Source: Thomasclavelia ramosa DSM 1402 (GTDB taxonomy: Bacteria; Bacillota_I; Bacilli_A; Erysipelotrichales; Coprobacillaceae). Taken from it: DNA of 64,000 nt. This document shows positions 53,089 through 63,137 of the stretch, in pieces; the first letter of the stretch is position 1; the number at the start of each line of letters is the position of its first letter. A program made the position numbers and the translations under genes. The notes below the pieces were generated by a model. The model made no database searches. It was given only the letters and a program-made list of their open reading frames with translations, and was not told the DNA's origin. The stretch is taken from positions 1,488,001-1,552,000 of the forward strand of contig NZ_CP036346.1 of assembly GCF_014131695.1 (NCBI RefSeq), given 5' to 3'.

Positions 53089-55161
53089 ATGAGCAAAAAA
53101 TTAGTTATTGTCGAGTCGCCATCAAAATCCAAAACAATTGAAAAATATTTAGGGAGTGATTATGTAGTCACTTCGTCAAAAGGACATGTTCGGGATTTGG
53201 CAACTTCAGGAAAAGAAGGGTTAGGTGTCGATATTGAAAATCAATTCGAACCTAAATATGTTATAAATAAAGACAAAAAAGATGTTGTTAAGGAATTAAA
53301 ACAACTTATAAAAGAATCAGATGATGTTTATCTAGCAACTGACCCTGACCGCGAAGGGGAAGCAATTTCATGGCATTTAGCTCAAGTATTAAATGTCGAT
53401 ATGGATAAAGAAAATCGTGTTGTTTTCAATGAGGTTACAAAGGATGCAGTAGTTGATGCACTAAGTCATCCTCGTAAAATTGACCAAAATTTAGTTAAGT
53501 CTCAAGAAACAAGAAGGGTTTTAGATCGGATTATTGGATTCAAACTTTCAAAACTGCTACAAAAAAAGATCAAATCTAAAAGTGCAGGTCGTGTTCAGTC
53601 TGTTGCGTTAAGATTGATTGTTGAAAGAGAACGTGAGATTGAAGCTTTTGTTCCCGAAGAATATTGGAAAATAAAAGCAGAATTTGAGAAAGACAAAATT
53701 GAATTTAGTGGTGAACTAGCTAAATATAATAATAAGAAGATTGAGATAAAAAATGGTGAAGAAGCTACTGCAATTTATGAAGCTTTAAATAAAGAATTTG
53801 AAATCGCTAGTGTCAAAAAAACGACTAAACGGCGTGAATCAAAACCACCTTTTATTACTTCGACTTTACAACAAGAAGCATCTTCTAAATTAGGTTTTAA
53901 AGCGAGAAGAACAATGTCAATTGCTCAAAAGCTTTATGAAGGGATTACTTTAGAAAATGAGACAGTCGGATTAATTACTTATATGCGTACTGACTCAACT
54001 CGTTTATCAGATACCTTTGTCAGTGCAGCTCAAGATTATATTGGTGAAAAATATGGTAAAGAGTATATTGGAAAAGTAAAAGTAGGAAAGAAAAAAGAAA
54101 ATGTTCAAGACGCTCACGAAGGGATTCGCCCTACGAGTGCATTAAGAACGCCGGAAAGTGTAAAAGAATATTTAAAGCCAGAAGAGTTAAAATTGTATTC
54201 ATTAATTTACGCTCGAGCAATGGCTTCATTGATGGCTCCAGCAAAATTTGATGCAACTTCAGTATCATTGATGAATAATGGTTATGAGTTTAAGACTAGT
54301 GGTTCAGTAATCAAATTTGATGGGTACCTAAGAGTTTACGGCGATTATGAAAAACAAAGTAATGAAATTTTGCCGGAGCTTAAAGAAAAAGAAATGTTAT
54401 TAAGTAAAAACATTGAAAAAACTCAACATTTTACTAAACCACCAGCTCGTTATAGTGAAGCAAAATTAATTAAAGAGATGGAGGAACTGGGAATTGGTCG
54501 TCCTAGTACTTATGCAATGATTATTGATACAATTCAAACTCGTCAATATGTTGAATTGGTTGATAAAGCTTTCAAACCGACAGAATCTGGAATCTTGACA
54601 AGTGATCGATTAACAGAATATTTTAATGATATTATCAATGTTGAATATACAGCGAAAATGGAACATGAGCTTGATGATATTGCTGAAGGGCAAGATGAAT
54701 ATGCTCACGCTTTACAAAAGTTCTTAGATTTATTTCAACCGTTGCTTGATAATGCATATGATAAAATGGAAGTGATTGCACCGAAGAAAACTGGAGAAAA
54801 ATGTCCTGAATGTGGACATGATCTAGTTGAACGTAAAGGACGTTATGGAACTTTTGTTGCCTGCGAAAATTATCCAGAATGCAAATATGTAAAAAAAGAC
54901 CCTGTAGAGATTGAATATACGGGTGAAGAATGTCCTAAGTGTGGAAGTAAGATGATTTTTAAAAATGGTCGTTTTGGACGTTTTGAAGCATGTTCAAATT
55001 ATCCTGAGTGTAAGTATATTAAAAACAGCAAGAAAAAAGAACCTGTTACGACGGATGAAGAGTGTCCAAACTGCGGTTCTCCGATTGTAATCAAACAAGG
55101 ACGTTGGGGTGAGTTCAAAGCTTGTTCAAATTACCCGAAATGTAAGACAATCATAAAGTAG
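53089..55161 (+). CDS. topA: DNA topoisomerase I
   Basis: A 690-residue type IA topoisomerase relaxing negative supercoils. The TOPRIM domain starts [18 protein letters not shown] and holds DPDREGE at 85-91; the active tyrosine is Y298 in [12 protein letters not shown]. The C-terminus has three CxxC zinc-finger modules, beginning at [16 protein letters not shown] and CPNCGSPI, each closing with a NYPECK- or NYPKCK-like motif. The length matches Bacillus TopA (691). GGAGG precedes the ATG. A terminator separates it from trmFO. Confidence 0.97.
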   Translation: MSKKLVIVESPSKSKTIEKYLGSDYVVTSSKGHVRDLATSGKEGLGVDIENQFEPKYVINKDKKDVVKELKQLIKESDDVYLATDPDREGEAISWHLAQVLNVDMDKENRVVFNEVTKDAVVDALSHPRKIDQNLVKSQETRRVLDRIIGFKLSKLLQKKIKSKSAGRVQSVALRLIVEREREIEAFVPEEYWKIKAEFEKDKIEFSGELAKYNNKKIEIKNGEEATAIYEALNKEFEIASVKKTTKRRESKPPFITSTLQQEASSKLGFKARRTMSIAQKLYEGITLENETVGLITYMRTDSTRLSDTFVSAAQDYIGEKYGKEYIGKVKVGKKKENVQDAHEGIRPTSALRTPESVKEYLKPEELKLYSLIYARAMASLMAPAKFDATSVSLMNNGYEFKTSGSVIKFDGYLRVYGDYEKQSNEILPELKEKEMLLSKNIEKTQHFTKPPARYSEAKLIKEMEELGIGRPSTYAMIIDTIQTRQYVELVDKAFKPTESGILTSDRLTEYFNDIINVEYTAKMEHELDDIAEGQDEYAHALQKFLDLFQPLLDNAYDKMEVIAPKKTGEKCPECGHDLVERKGRYGTFVACENYPECKYVKKDPVEIEYTGEECPKCGSKMIFKNGRFGRFEACSNYPECKYIKNSKKKEPVTTDEECPNCGSPIVIKQGRWGEFKACSNYPKCKTIIK

Positions 55162-55183
55162 AACGAAAGTTCTACTTTTGTTT
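55155..55183 (+). terminator. Terminator of topA
   Basis: AAAGTAGAAC/GTTCTACTTT stem closed by a GAAA tetraloop, followed by TGTTTT. Confidence 0.82.
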
Positions 55184-55220
55184 TCAAAATAGAAATGATA
55201 AAATTAGAAAAGGTGATAAA

Positions 55221-56525
55221 ATGGAAAAAATTGTAAATGTAATTGGAGCAGGTCTGGCTGGTGTGGAAGCCTGTCATCAATTAGTAAAAAGAGGATATAA
55301 AGTTCGACTGTATGAAATGCGTCCTAAAAAGATGACCCCAGCTCATCATAGCGGTAATTTTGCAGAACTGGTTTGCTCTAATTCACTTCGTGCTGATGGG
55401 ACTGGAAATGCGGTCGGTGTTTTAAAGGCAGAGATGGAAATGATGGATAGTCTCATTATTAAATATGCTAGAAAACATCAAGTCCCAGCGGGAGGATCAC
55501 TTGCAGTTGACCGTAATAATTTTTCTCAAGCGATAACGGAGTACATTCAGAGTCATCCCTTGATTGAAGTAATTCATGAAGAGGCAAAAGAATTTCCTGC
55601 AGGTTACACAATTATCGCATCTGGTCCTTTGACAAGTGATGCTCTTGCAACAGCAATTAAAGAAAAGTTAGGGGAAGATTATTTTTATTTTTTTGATGCA
55701 GCAGCACCAATCATTGCAAAAGAAAGCATTGATTTTGCAATTGCGTATTATAAATCTCGCTACGATAAAGGGGATAATGAATATATTAATTGTCCTATGA
55801 ATGAAGCACAATTCAATGCTTTTTATGATGCCCTAGTCAATGCGGAAGTTGTTAAACCTAAAGATTTTGAAGAAAAATTTTTTGAAGGCTGTATGCCTTT
55901 TGAAGAAATGGCTCGCCGTGGAAAACAAACGTTGTTATTTGGACCGATGAAACCAGTTGGACTTACTGCGCCGGATGGGACGCGCCCTTATGCTGTTGTG
56001 CAGTTAAGACAAGACAATGTCCAAGCAAGTTTATATAACATTGTTGGTTTTCAAACACATCTAACTTGGCCTGAACAAAAAAGAATTATTCAAATGATTC
56101 CAGGACTTGAAAATGCAAGTTTTGTTCGATATGGAGTAATGCATCGAAATAGTTTTATTTGTTCACCAAAACATCTATTAAAGACATACCAGTTAAAAAA
56201 TTATTCTAATATATTTATGGCAGGTCAAATTACTGGAGTAGAAGGATATGTAGAATCTGCTCAAAGTGGTATGGCTGCCGGAATAAACATGGTCCGGTTA
56301 TTAGAAGATAAAGAGCCTTTGATTTTTCCGGAGAATACTGTTATGGGAGCGTTGGCTAATTATATAACTAATGCCTCGAAAGAAGATTTTCAACCAATGA
56401 AAGCTAATTTTGGAATTTTGCCAGATTTTCCAATACGAATCAAGAAAAAAGAACGTAAAGCTGCTTATGCATCAAGAGCGTTGGAAACAATGAAGGGATT
56501 TGTTGATGAAAACAACCTTGGATAA
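55221..56525 (+). CDS. trmFO: tRNA (uracil-54-C5)-methyltransferase TrmFO
   Basis: A 434-residue folate- and FAD-dependent enzyme making ribothymidine at position 54 of tRNA. The start is the FAD motif [31 protein letters not shown] and [11 protein letters not shown] (with the essential cysteine) and [17 protein letters not shown] are hallmarks of the former Gid family. The length fits (435 in Bacillus). GGTGATAAA precedes the ATG. The recombinase gene starts 20 bases inside its 3' end, as for gid and codV in Bacillus. Confidence 0.96.
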   Translation: MEKIVNVIGAGLAGVEACHQLVKRGYKVRLYEMRPKKMTPAHHSGNFAELVCSNSLRADGTGNAVGVLKAEMEMMDSLIIKYARKHQVPAGGSLAVDRNNFSQAITEYIQSHPLIEVIHEEAKEFPAGYTIIASGPLTSDALATAIKEKLGEDYFYFFDAAAPIIAKESIDFAIAYYKSRYDKGDNEYINCPMNEAQFNAFYDALVNAEVVKPKDFEEKFFEGCMPFEEMARRGKQTLLFGPMKPVGLTAPDGTRPYAVVQLRQDNVQASLYNIVGFQTHLTWPEQKRIIQMIPGLENASFVRYGVMHRNSFICSPKHLLKTYQLKNYSNIFMAGQITGVEGYVESAQSGMAAGINMVRLLEDKEPLIFPENTVMGALANYITNASKEDFQPMKANFGILPDFPIRIKKKERKAAYASRALETMKGFVDENNLG

Positions 56526-57414
56526 ATATTTCCGACAATATCTTGATTATTTACAATATCAGCGTCACTATGCTGATAAAACAATAGAATCGTATAAGCG
56601 TCAGATCGATCATTTCAAACAATTTCTTATTGAAGAATCTATTGATGATTATAATGATGTGAGTTATGCAATGCTACGTGGATATCTTACTAAGCTATAT
56701 GAAAAAAATCTTTCTAAAACAACAATTAATCATAAACTCAGTGCGTTAAGAAGTTTTTTTAACTATTTATTAAAAGAAGAGTTAATAAATGATAATCCTT
56801 TTTTGCTGATTGAATCCCAAAAAGTTGCAAAGCGTAATCCGGATTTTCTTTTTCCTGAAGAAATCCTAGGACTATTAGATAGTATTGAAACAAAAGATGA
56901 TCTGGGAATTCGTAATAAAGCGATGATGGAATTAATGTATGCATCAGGCTTGCGGTGTTCAGAGGTTGTAAATTTACAACTTTCAAATATAGATTTTAAT
57001 CAAATGGTATTATTTATTCATGGAAAAGGGAATAAAGATCGTTATGTTCCATTTCATGATTATGCTGGAGAATGGTTGATTAAATACATACAAGAAGCTC
57101 GTGAAAATTTAATGATAAAAAATGAGGGGCATAATTTCGTCTTTGTTAATAAATTCGGTAATCCTCTAACTAACCGAGGAGTAGAAAACATAGTAGATCG
57201 AATAATGCGACTTTATGATTCAACCAAAAAAATTCATCCTCATACAATTCGACATTCCTTTGCTACACATTTATTAAATGCAGGAGCAGATATTAGAACT
57301 GTTCAGGAGTTGTTAGGTCATGAAAACTTATCAACCACTCAAATTTATACACATATTTCAAGAGATCATTTAAAAGAGGTATATTTAAAAGCACATCCAC
57401 GAAATATTGAATAA
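56506..57414 (+). CDS. xerC: Tyrosine recombinase XerC-like (CodV)
   Basis: A 302-residue site-specific recombinase, likely resolving chromosome dimers at dif. The SAM-like N-terminal domain (about 1-95) is followed by the catalytic domain with R150 (SGLRCSE), K174 (HGKGNK), H246 and R249 (HTIRH), H272 (LLGHENLS) and the nucleophile Y281 (TQIYTH). All catalytic residues are present. I chose ATG 56506, after AAGGG. It follows trmFO as codV does in Bacillus, which favours XerC over XerD or a phage integrase. The clpQY-codY genes that follow in Bacillus are absent. Confidence 0.9.
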   Translation: MKTTLDKYFRQYLDYLQYQRHYADKTIESYKRQIDHFKQFLIEESIDDYNDVSYAMLRGYLTKLYEKNLSKTTINHKLSALRSFFNYLLKEELINDNPFLLIESQKVAKRNPDFLFPEEILGLLDSIETKDDLGIRNKAMMELMYASGLRCSEVVNLQLSNIDFNQMVLFIHGKGNKDRYVPFHDYAGEWLIKYIQEARENLMIKNEGHNFVFVNKFGNPLTNRGVENIVDRIMRLYDSTKKIHPHTIRHSFATHLLNAGADIRTVQELLGHENLSTTQIYTHISRDHLKEVYLKAHPRNIE

Positions 57415-57441
57415 TTCAAGTTAAAATGATGAAAAATATGC

Positions 57442-57470
57442 TTGTATGATTGAAAAATCTATGATAAAAT
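57442..57470 (+). promoter_or_regulatory. Promoter of rpsB
   Basis: TTGTAT, 17-base spacer, TAAAAT, with TGA before the -10 (extended -10). Confidence 0.65.
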
Positions 57471-57504
57471 GTTTCAGGTATGAAAAATACACACATTATG
57501 AATT

Positions 57505-57534
57505 CATTTATCTAGTGCCGTAAGGTGATAAATG
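57505..57534 (+). ncRNA. Hairpin in the rpsB leader (possible regulatory RNA)
   Basis: CATTTATC pairs perfectly with GATAAATG around a 14-base loop (TAGTGCCGTAAGGT) in the untranslated leader of about 100 bases. There is no T-tract, so it is not a terminator. It may be an S2-type autoregulatory leader element. Confidence 0.45.
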
Positions 57535-57575
57535 TTCGAAATAATGGAGGAAAAAAACAAAAGGAGGAAGTTACA

Positions 57576-58439
57576 ATGTCAGTAATTTCAATGAAAAAAT
57601 TATTAGAAGTAGGTGTTCATTTTGGACATCAAACAAAAAGATGGAATCCAAAAATGGCTCCATACATTTTCACATCAAGAAACGGGATTTATATTATTGA
57701 TTTGCAAAAATCATCTAAAAAAATCGATGATGCTTATAAAGCAATGAATGAAATCGCTGCTAAAGGTGGAAAAGTATTATTTGTTGGTACTAAAAAACAA
57801 GCTCAAGAAGCTGTTAAAGAAGAAGCTATTCGTTCAGAAAGTTTCTATGTTAACTCTCGTTGGTTAGGAGGAACTTTAACAAACTTCAAAACAATTCAAA
57901 AAAGAATTAGAAGATTAATTGAATTAGAAAAAATGGAAGCTGATGGTACTTTTGATTTATTGCCTAAAAAAGAAGTAATCTTACTTAAAAAAGAAGCTGC
58001 TAAGTTAGAAAAGAACTTAGGTGGTATCAAAGAAATGAGAAGATTACCAAATGCTTTATTCGTAGTAGATCCTAAAGCTGAACATAATGCTGTAGCAGAA
58101 GCTAAAATCTTAGGTATCCCTGTATTCGGTATCGTTGATACTAACTGTGATCCTGATGAAGTTGATTATGTAATCCCAGCTAATGATGATGCAATTAGAG
58201 CAGTAAAATTAATTGTTGCTGCAATGGCTGATGCAATTTGTGAAGCTAAAAATGAACCATTAACTGTAGCATATGTTAAAGATGAAGATGATAAAGAAGT
58301 ATCTATGAACGATGCAATCACTTCAGTTGAAAATAATCAAAGAAGAGCACCTAGAAATAAAGGTGGAAGACCTAATCCTAGAAGAAATAATGCTCCTAGA
58401 CCAAATAAAGATAACACAGCTGGAACTGAAGGAAAATAA
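57576..58439 (+). CDS. rpsB: Ribosomal protein S2
   Basis: A 287-residue 30S subunit protein. Typical segments are [44 protein letters not shown] and [27 protein letters not shown]. It is about 40 residues longer than Bacillus S2 (246), the extra being a basic, Asn/Pro/Arg-rich tail after about residue 245 ([17 protein letters not shown]) that is probably unstructured. I chose ATG 57576 after AAAAGGAGG; an upstream in-frame extension has no support. Next gene tsf, as usual. Confidence 0.95.
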   Translation: MSVISMKKLLEVGVHFGHQTKRWNPKMAPYIFTSRNGIYIIDLQKSSKKIDDAYKAMNEIAAKGGKVLFVGTKKQAQEAVKEEAIRSESFYVNSRWLGGTLTNFKTIQKRIRRLIELEKMEADGTFDLLPKKEVILLKKEAAKLEKNLGGIKEMRRLPNALFVVDPKAEHNAVAEAKILGIPVFGIVDTNCDPDEVDYVIPANDDAIRAVKLIVAAMADAICEAKNEPLTVAYVKDEDDKEVSMNDAITSVENNQRRAPRNKGGRPNPRRNNAPRPNKDNTAGTEGK

Positions 58440-58449
58440 TTCTGTAAAA

Positions 58450-58478
58450 TAAGGGAAAGCAAAGCTTTTCCCTTTTTA
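58450..58478 (+). terminator. Terminator/attenuator between rpsB and tsf
   Basis: AAGGGAAAGC/GCTTTTCCCTT stem with one bulged T, then TTT. It may set the ratio of rpsB and tsf transcripts. Confidence 0.7.
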
Positions 58479-58509
58479 ATAAAAAAAACAAATAAAGGAG
58501 AAAATTAAA

Positions 58510-59400
58510 ATGGCAATTACTGCAAGTTTAGTAAAAGAATTACGTGAAAAAACTGGTGCTGGAATGATGGATTGTAAAAAAGCTTTGGAAGCTTGTGATG
58601 GTGACATCGAAAAATCATTTGACTGGTTAAGAGAAAAAGGAATCGCAAAAGCTGCTAAAAAAGCTGATCGTATCGCTGCTGAAGGTTTAACTGCTTTCGT
58701 ATTAGATGGGGATACTGCTGCAATTGTTGAAGTTAACTCAGAAACTGACTTCGTTGCTAAGAACGCTGAATTCCAAGGGTTAGTTAAAAATATCGCTGAA
58801 GTTGTTGCTGCTAATAAACCTGTTGATTTAGAAGCTGCATTAAACACTGAAGTAGATGGTAAAAAATTAGAAACTGTTATCGCTGAAGCTAGCGGTAAAA
58901 TTGGAGAAAAATTAAGTTTCAGAAGATTCGAAGTTTTAACTAAAACTGCTGACGAAGTATTTGGTGCTTATTCTCATATGGGTGGAAAAATGACTGCAAT
59001 TGTTAAAGTTGCTAATTCTACTGAAGATAAGGCTCGTGACGTGGCTATGCATGTTGCTGCTTCTGATCCTAAATATATTGATAGAACTGCAATTCCTGCT
59101 GAAGTTTTAGATCATGAATTATCTGTATTAAAAGCTCAAGCAATGGAAGAAAACGCAGCAGCTGCTAAACCTAAACCAGAAAATATTATTGAAAAAATGG
59201 TTGAAGGTAGATTAAATAAAAACTTAAAAGAAATGTGCTTAGTTGATCAAGAATTCATTAAAAATCCGGATGAAACTGTAGCTAAATTCTTAGGTGAAGG
59301 TAAAGTAATCAATATGGTTAGATTCCAAGTTGGTGAAGGTATCGAAAAGAAAGAAGAAAACTTTGCTGAAGAAGTTGCTGCTCAAATGAACGCAAAATAA
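58510..59400 (+). CDS. tsf: Elongation factor Ts
   Basis: A 296-residue nucleotide-exchange factor for EF-Tu. The UBA-like start is [24 protein letters not shown], followed by [12 protein letters not shown] and [11 protein letters not shown], all EF-Ts signatures. The length matches the family (about 293). AAAGGAG precedes the ATG. A terminator follows, so pyrH has its own promoter here. Confidence 0.97.
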   Translation: MAITASLVKELREKTGAGMMDCKKALEACDGDIEKSFDWLREKGIAKAAKKADRIAAEGLTAFVLDGDTAAIVEVNSETDFVAKNAEFQGLVKNIAEVVAANKPVDLEAALNTEVDGKKLETVIAEASGKIGEKLSFRRFEVLTKTADEVFGAYSHMGGKMTAIVKVANSTEDKARDVAMHVAASDPKYIDRTAIPAEVLDHELSVLKAQAMEENAAAAKPKPENIIEKMVEGRLNKNLKEMCLVDQEFIKNPDETVAKFLGEGKVINMVRFQVGEGIEKKEENFAEEVAAQMNAK

Positions 59401-59408
59401 TAACTTTT

Positions 59409-59438
59409 AAAACACTATCATTAGATAGTGTTTTTTCT
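59409..59438 (+). terminator. Terminator of tsf
   Basis: AAAACACTATC/GATAGTGTTTT perfect stem, ATTA loop, T-run. Confidence 0.88.
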
Positions 59439-59470
59439 TTGGATAAGCGTCATTCGACTAGGAATGTACC

Positions 59471-59499
59471 TTGACTAAACGACGAAAATATGATAAATT
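59471..59499 (+). promoter_or_regulatory. Promoter of pyrH-frr
   Basis: TTGACT, 17-base spacer, TAAATT, with TGA before the -10. The stretch TATGATAAATT is identical to that of the rpsP promoter. Confidence 0.65.
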
Positions 59500-59516
59500 T
59501 TTTAGAGGAAAAAGTA

Positions 59517-59538
59517 ATCATTATTAGCTGATAATGAT
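59517..59538 (+). other. Hairpin in the pyrH leader
   Basis: ATCATTAT/ATAATGAT perfect stem around TAGCTG, in the leader about 55 bases before the pyrH start. No T-tract, so its role is unclear. Confidence 0.4.
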
Positions 59539-59591
59539 GTGCGAATTTAAGCATAAATCTTTTTTTATAAAATATAAATAAGGAGATTAAT

Positions 59592-60308
59592 ATGAAGTAT
59601 AATCGGGTATTATTGAAATTAAGTGGTGAAGCATTGGCTGGAGATGATAAAACTGGTATCAACGCTCATACAGTAGCAGATATCGCTCGTCAAATTAAAG
59701 ATGCCAAAGATTTAGGAGTTGAGATTGCAATTGTTTGTGGCGGCGGGAACCTATGGCGTGGTAAAACTGGTGCTGATATGGGAATGGATCGTTCAAGTGC
59801 TGACTATATGGGAATGCTGGCTACTGTAATGAATGGTTTAGCTGTTCAAAATGCATTGGAGGCCATTGGCGTTCCAACTCGTGTTCTTTCAGCGATTGAA
59901 ATGCGTCAAGTTGCTGAACCATATATTAGAAGACGAGCAATTCGTCACTTAGAAAAGGGGCGAGTAGTAATATTTGGAGCTGGAACAGGAAGTCCTTTTT
60001 TTACAACAGATACAACAGCTGCTTTGAGAGCTGCAGAAATTAACGCAGATGTTATCCTAATGGCTAAAAACGGGGTAGACGGAGTTTATTCAGCTGATCC
60101 AAAAGTTGATCCTAATGCAATTCGCTTCGATACTATTTCGTATTTTGATGTATTACAAAAAGATTTAAAAATCATGGATCAAACAGCTATCACTTTATGT
60201 AAAGACAATAATATTGATTTATGTGTATTTAATATGTCTGTAGACGGAAACATTGCTAAAGCATGTAATGGCGATGATATCGGAACAACAATCTCAGGAG
60301 GAAAATAA
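59592..60308 (+). CDS. pyrH: Uridylate kinase
   Basis: A 238-residue amino-acid-kinase-fold enzyme making UDP from UMP. Signatures are [15 protein letters not shown] at the start, [14 protein letters not shown], and [18 protein letters not shown]. The length fits PyrH (about 240). AAGGAG precedes the ATG. The frr start lies one base after its stop codon, so the two are co-transcribed. Confidence 0.96.
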   Translation: MKYNRVLLKLSGEALAGDDKTGINAHTVADIARQIKDAKDLGVEIAIVCGGGNLWRGKTGADMGMDRSSADYMGMLATVMNGLAVQNALEAIGVPTRVLSAIEMRQVAEPYIRRRAIRHLEKGRVVIFGAGTGSPFFTTDTTAALRAAEINADVILMAKNGVDGVYSADPKVDPNAIRFDTISYFDVLQKDLKIMDQTAITLCKDNNIDLCVFNMSVDGNIAKACNGDDIGTTISGGK

Positions 60309-60309
60309 A

Positions 60310-60855
60310 ATGATAAATATGATTTTAGATGATACAAATGAAAGAATGACAAAGACGATTGAATCTTTCCAACGTGATTTATCATCTGTTAGAACTGGTC
60401 GTGCAAATCCTAATATGCTTGATCGAGTAATGGTTAACTATTATGGTTCACCAACTCCAGTGAATCAAATTGCTGGTATTTCGGTAGTAGAAGGCCGTCA
60501 ATTAGTTATTAAACCTTATGACAAATCAAGTATTAAAGATATTGAACATGGCATTTATGAAGCGGATTTAGGTCTTACTCCACAAAACGATGGTGAGATT
60601 ATTCGTATTATGGTTCCCGCTTTAACTGAAGAACGTCGTAAAGAGTTTGCTAAAAATGTTTGGAAATTTGCGGAGAATGCTAAGGTGTCAATTCGCAATA
60701 TTCGCCGTGACAGTAATGATGAAATTAAGAAAACAGATGGTAGTGAAGACGAAATCAAAGCTGGTCAAGAAAGAGTTCAAAAATTAACAGATAAATTTGT
60801 TAAAGAAATTGATGAAATTGCAAAAGTAAAAGAAAAAGATATCATGACTGTATAA
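60310..60855 (+). CDS. frr: Ribosome recycling factor
   Basis: A 181-residue factor that splits post-termination ribosomes with EF-G. Typical segments are SVRTGRANPNMLDRV, VNYYGSPTPVNQIA, VEGRQLVIKPYD and VPALTEERRKEFAK. I chose ATG 60310, 7 bases after GGAGGAAA; an upstream in-frame extension from 60253 lies within pyrH. A terminator follows at once. The length is near the usual 185. Confidence 0.96.
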   Translation: MINMILDDTNERMTKTIESFQRDLSSVRTGRANPNMLDRVMVNYYGSPTPVNQIAGISVVEGRQLVIKPYDKSSIKDIEHGIYEADLGLTPQNDGEIIRIMVPALTEERRKEFAKNVWKFAENAKVSIRNIRRDSNDEIKKTDGSEDEIKAGQERVQKLTDKFVKEIDEIAKVKEKDIMTV

Positions 60856-60856
60856 T

Positions 60857-60886
60857 TAGATGGGCGTTTTAAACGCCCATTTTATC
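60857..60886 (+). terminator. Terminator of pyrH-frr
   Basis: ATGGGCGTTT/AAACGCCCAT perfect stem with a TTTAT tail. Confidence 0.88.
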
Positions 60887-60912
60887 TAATTTATTTAGAA
60901 AGAAGAAAATAT

Positions 60913-61481
60913 ATGCATAAAAGACCATGTTCGGATTGAAATTTAGATAGCGAAATATTTCGTAGCTACTATTATTTAAAAGAAGAGCCTGTGGCATTTT
61001 GTCGAGTTAATGGATTACCTATGAGTGGTGGTAAAGTGGAAATTACAGAGAGAATTGGTTATTTTTTAGATACTGGTAATATTTCGGATTTGATAAGTTC
61101 GAATAAAAGTAAATGTCAAATAGGAATTATAACAGAAGATAGTAAAATTGAAGAAAATTTTGTTTGTTCACAAAAACATCGTGTTTTCTTTAAAGAAAAA
61201 ATAGACAAAACTTTTTCTTTTAACGTCCCATTTCAAAAATGGTTGAAGACGAACACTGGTAAAATATATCTGATGCAATTAAAGCATATTATGAGATTTT
61301 AGAAGCAAAAAAGTCAACAAAAACTGTAATTGATAAAAAATTTGAATATAATACATATATTCTGATTTCTTTAAAAATAACAAAGGAAAGACATTAGAAC
61401 AGGCAATCAGATGCTGGAATTATAAAAAGCTGTAAAGACCATAATCGTTATGAAGGTGTATATTTTCTTATTTTAATGTAG
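60913..61481 (+). pseudogene. Broken SAP-domain gene (DUF6434-like)
   Basis: The frame from ATG 60913 reads MHKRPCSD, then a TGA at 60937-60939, then NLDSEIFRSYYYLKEE and a SAP-like segment (FCRVNGLPMSGGKVEITERI) up to 61302. Frameshifts near 61272, 61365 and 61432 hide the rest, which reads AYYEILEAKKSTKTVID, FEYNTYI, DFFKNNKGKTLEQAIRCWNYKK and HNRYE in other frames. I recall this as a SAP-domain/DUF6434 protein of about 190 residues, of unknown function. With one stop and at least three frameshifts it is a pseudogene. It is an insertion between frr and uppS, which are adjacent in Bacillus. Confidence 0.72.
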
Positions 61482-61518
61482 TAAATTAAATAAATAATTT
61501 ATATGTACTAGGATGATT

Positions 61519-61549
61519 AAGTCTAGCAATGTTGCTTAGGCTTTTTTTT
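61519..61549 (+). terminator. Terminator before uppS
   Basis: AGTCTAGCAA/TTGCTTAGGCT stem (one bulge, one G-U pair) with eight T residues. Confidence 0.75.
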
Positions 61550-61561
61550 GTAATGAATTTA

Positions 61562-61570
61562 TGGTATAAT
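61562..61570 (+). promoter_or_regulatory. Extended -10 promoter of uppS-cdsA-dxr
   Basis: TGG directly before TATAAT, about 28 bases before uppS. The -35 position holds only a T-run. Confidence 0.55.
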
Positions 61571-61598
61571 CTCGAATAGTTAAACAGGAGGACGACAA

Positions 61599-62354
61599 AT
61601 GTTTTTTAAGAAAAAGAAGAATGAAGAATTTAATTATCATGTTCTTGATAAAGATAATATTCCTCAACATATAGCTTTTATTATGGATGGAAATGGTCGT
61701 TGGGCAAAAAAAAGGAAGATGCCACGCACTTATGGACATCATGAGGGGACTAAAACAATTCGAGATGTTGCTTTGCATTGTAATAAGTTAGGAGTCAAAG
61801 CTATGACTGTATATGCTTTTTCAACCGAAAATTTTGCACGACCAGAGCAAGAGGTACAGTATATTTTTAAATTACCAAAAGATTTCTTTGAATTGTATAT
61901 GAAAGAACTGATAGAAAATAATGTAAAAATCTGTACAATCGGACATTTAGAAATGGCTCCTAAAGAAACTCAAGATATTATTAACTCTGCAATTGATAAG
62001 ACTAAAAATAATACTGGTCTAAAATTATGCTTTGCTTTTATTTATGGTGGACGTGATGAAATTTTAGAAGCAACAAAAAAACTAGCAATGAAAGTAAAAG
62101 CTGGTGAATTAGGTGTAAATGAAATTAATGAAACTGTCTTTAATGATGAGTTGATGACTAAGGATCTACCGGAAGTTGATTTAATGATTAGAACTAGCGG
62201 GGAACAACGTTTGTCGAATTTCCTGTTATGGCAATTAGCATATGCAGAATTTATTTTTACAGATGTTTTATGGCCCGATTTTAATGAAAATGAACTTGAT
62301 AAAGCGATTTGGATGTACCAAAATCGTGATCGTCGTTTTGGAGGATTAAAATAA
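61599..62354 (+). CDS. uppS: Undecaprenyl diphosphate synthase
   Basis: A 251-residue cis-prenyltransferase making the C55 lipid carrier for cell-wall synthesis. The catalytic aspartate is D30 in IAFIMDGNGRWA; YAFSTENFARP and IRTSGEQRLSNFLLWQ are the other signatures. AGGAGG precedes the ATG. The cdsA ATG shares its first base with the uppS TAA (TAATG), and dxr follows, the same order as in Bacillus. Confidence 0.96.
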   Translation: MFFKKKKNEEFNYHVLDKDNIPQHIAFIMDGNGRWAKKRKMPRTYGHHEGTKTIRDVALHCNKLGVKAMTVYAFSTENFARPEQEVQYIFKLPKDFFELYMKELIENNVKICTIGHLEMAPKETQDIINSAIDKTKNNTGLKLCFAFIYGGRDEILEATKKLAMKVKAGELGVNEINETVFNDELMTKDLPEVDLMIRTSGEQRLSNFLLWQLAYAEFIFTDVLWPDFNENELDKAIWMYQNRDRRFGGLK

Positions 62355-63136
62355 TGAAAGAAAGAATTATTACGGCAATCTGTTTGATGCTGGTTGCTGT
62401 TCCTTGTGTTATATTTGGGGGATATTATTTTAAAGGCTTGATTGGAGTGATTCTAGCATTGGCAGTGTATGAGATGTTACATATATGCACTCGTCCAAAA
62501 ATAAAAATGTATTTATATCCAATCGTCTGTGGATTTTTTATCTATGGTTTTTTATTTGACCAGGATGATTTATTTTTAGCTTCTTATGGAATCTTAATCT
62601 ATTTGATTGTCTTATTTGGAGCAACAATTTTTGATGACACCTTGACAATTGAACGCACTAGTTATATTTTTACGATGGGGGTACTAATATGTGCTGGTTT
62701 ACACGCTTTAATGTCACTTCGTGATGTATATGGTTTTCAATATATTTTATTGCTTGCGTTAGCTACTTACGGTAGTGATACAGGCGCATATTTTGCAGGA
62801 GTTTTTTTTGGTAAACACAAGTTGATTCCTCGATTATCTCCAAAGAAAACAATAGAAGGATCAATCGGTGGGGTGCTGCTTGGGACTTTACTATCAGTTG
62901 GGTATGCTAGTTATTTAGGTTTGTTAGAAAATAATGTGATTTTAATTGCAGCATTTTTCGTTTTAACTTTCACTAGTCAAATTGGTGATCTAGTTTTTAG
63001 TGCTGTGAAACGTCATTTTGGAGTAAAAGATTACTCTAATTTATTACCTGGACATGGTGGCATATTAGATCGTATTGATAGTATTTTATTTAATGCAATA
63101 GTTTTTAGTTTCTTTTTAGTAATGGTGAGGTTATAA
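62354..63136 (+). CDS. cdsA: Phosphatidate cytidylyltransferase
   Basis: A 260-residue membrane enzyme making CDP-diacylglycerol for phospholipid synthesis. It has about seven or eight hydrophobic spans and the CdsA signature near the end (SAVKRHFGVKDYSNLLPGHG then GILDRIDS). TYGSDTGAYFAGVFFGKHKL is a further conserved loop. It overlaps uppS by one base and is followed one base later by dxr. Confidence 0.94.
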   Translation: MKERIITAICLMLVAVPCVIFGGYYFKGLIGVILALAVYEMLHICTRPKIKMYLYPIVCGFFIYGFLFDQDDLFLASYGILIYLIVLFGATIFDDTLTIERTSYIFTMGVLICAGLHALMSLRDVYGFQYILLLALATYGSDTGAYFAGVFFGKHKLIPRLSPKKTIEGSIGGVLLGTLLSVGYASYLGLLENNVILIAAFFVLTFTSQIGDLVFSAVKRHFGVKDYSNLLPGHGGILDRIDSILFNAIVFSFFLVMVRL

Positions 63137-63137
63137 A

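Noticed and set aside
57525-57575. N-terminal extension of rpsB by 17 residues
   Set aside because: S2 proteins start at [13 protein letters not shown], and AAAAGGAGG is correctly placed for ATG 57576; the upstream part is leader RNA.
60937-60939. TGA at a conserved Trp position, as if TGA coded for Trp as in Mollicutes
   Set aside because: TGA is used as the real stop of several intact genes here (for example truB, the response regulator, the PuuD-like gene, and rimM), and the same SAP gene has several frameshifts, so it is simply broken.
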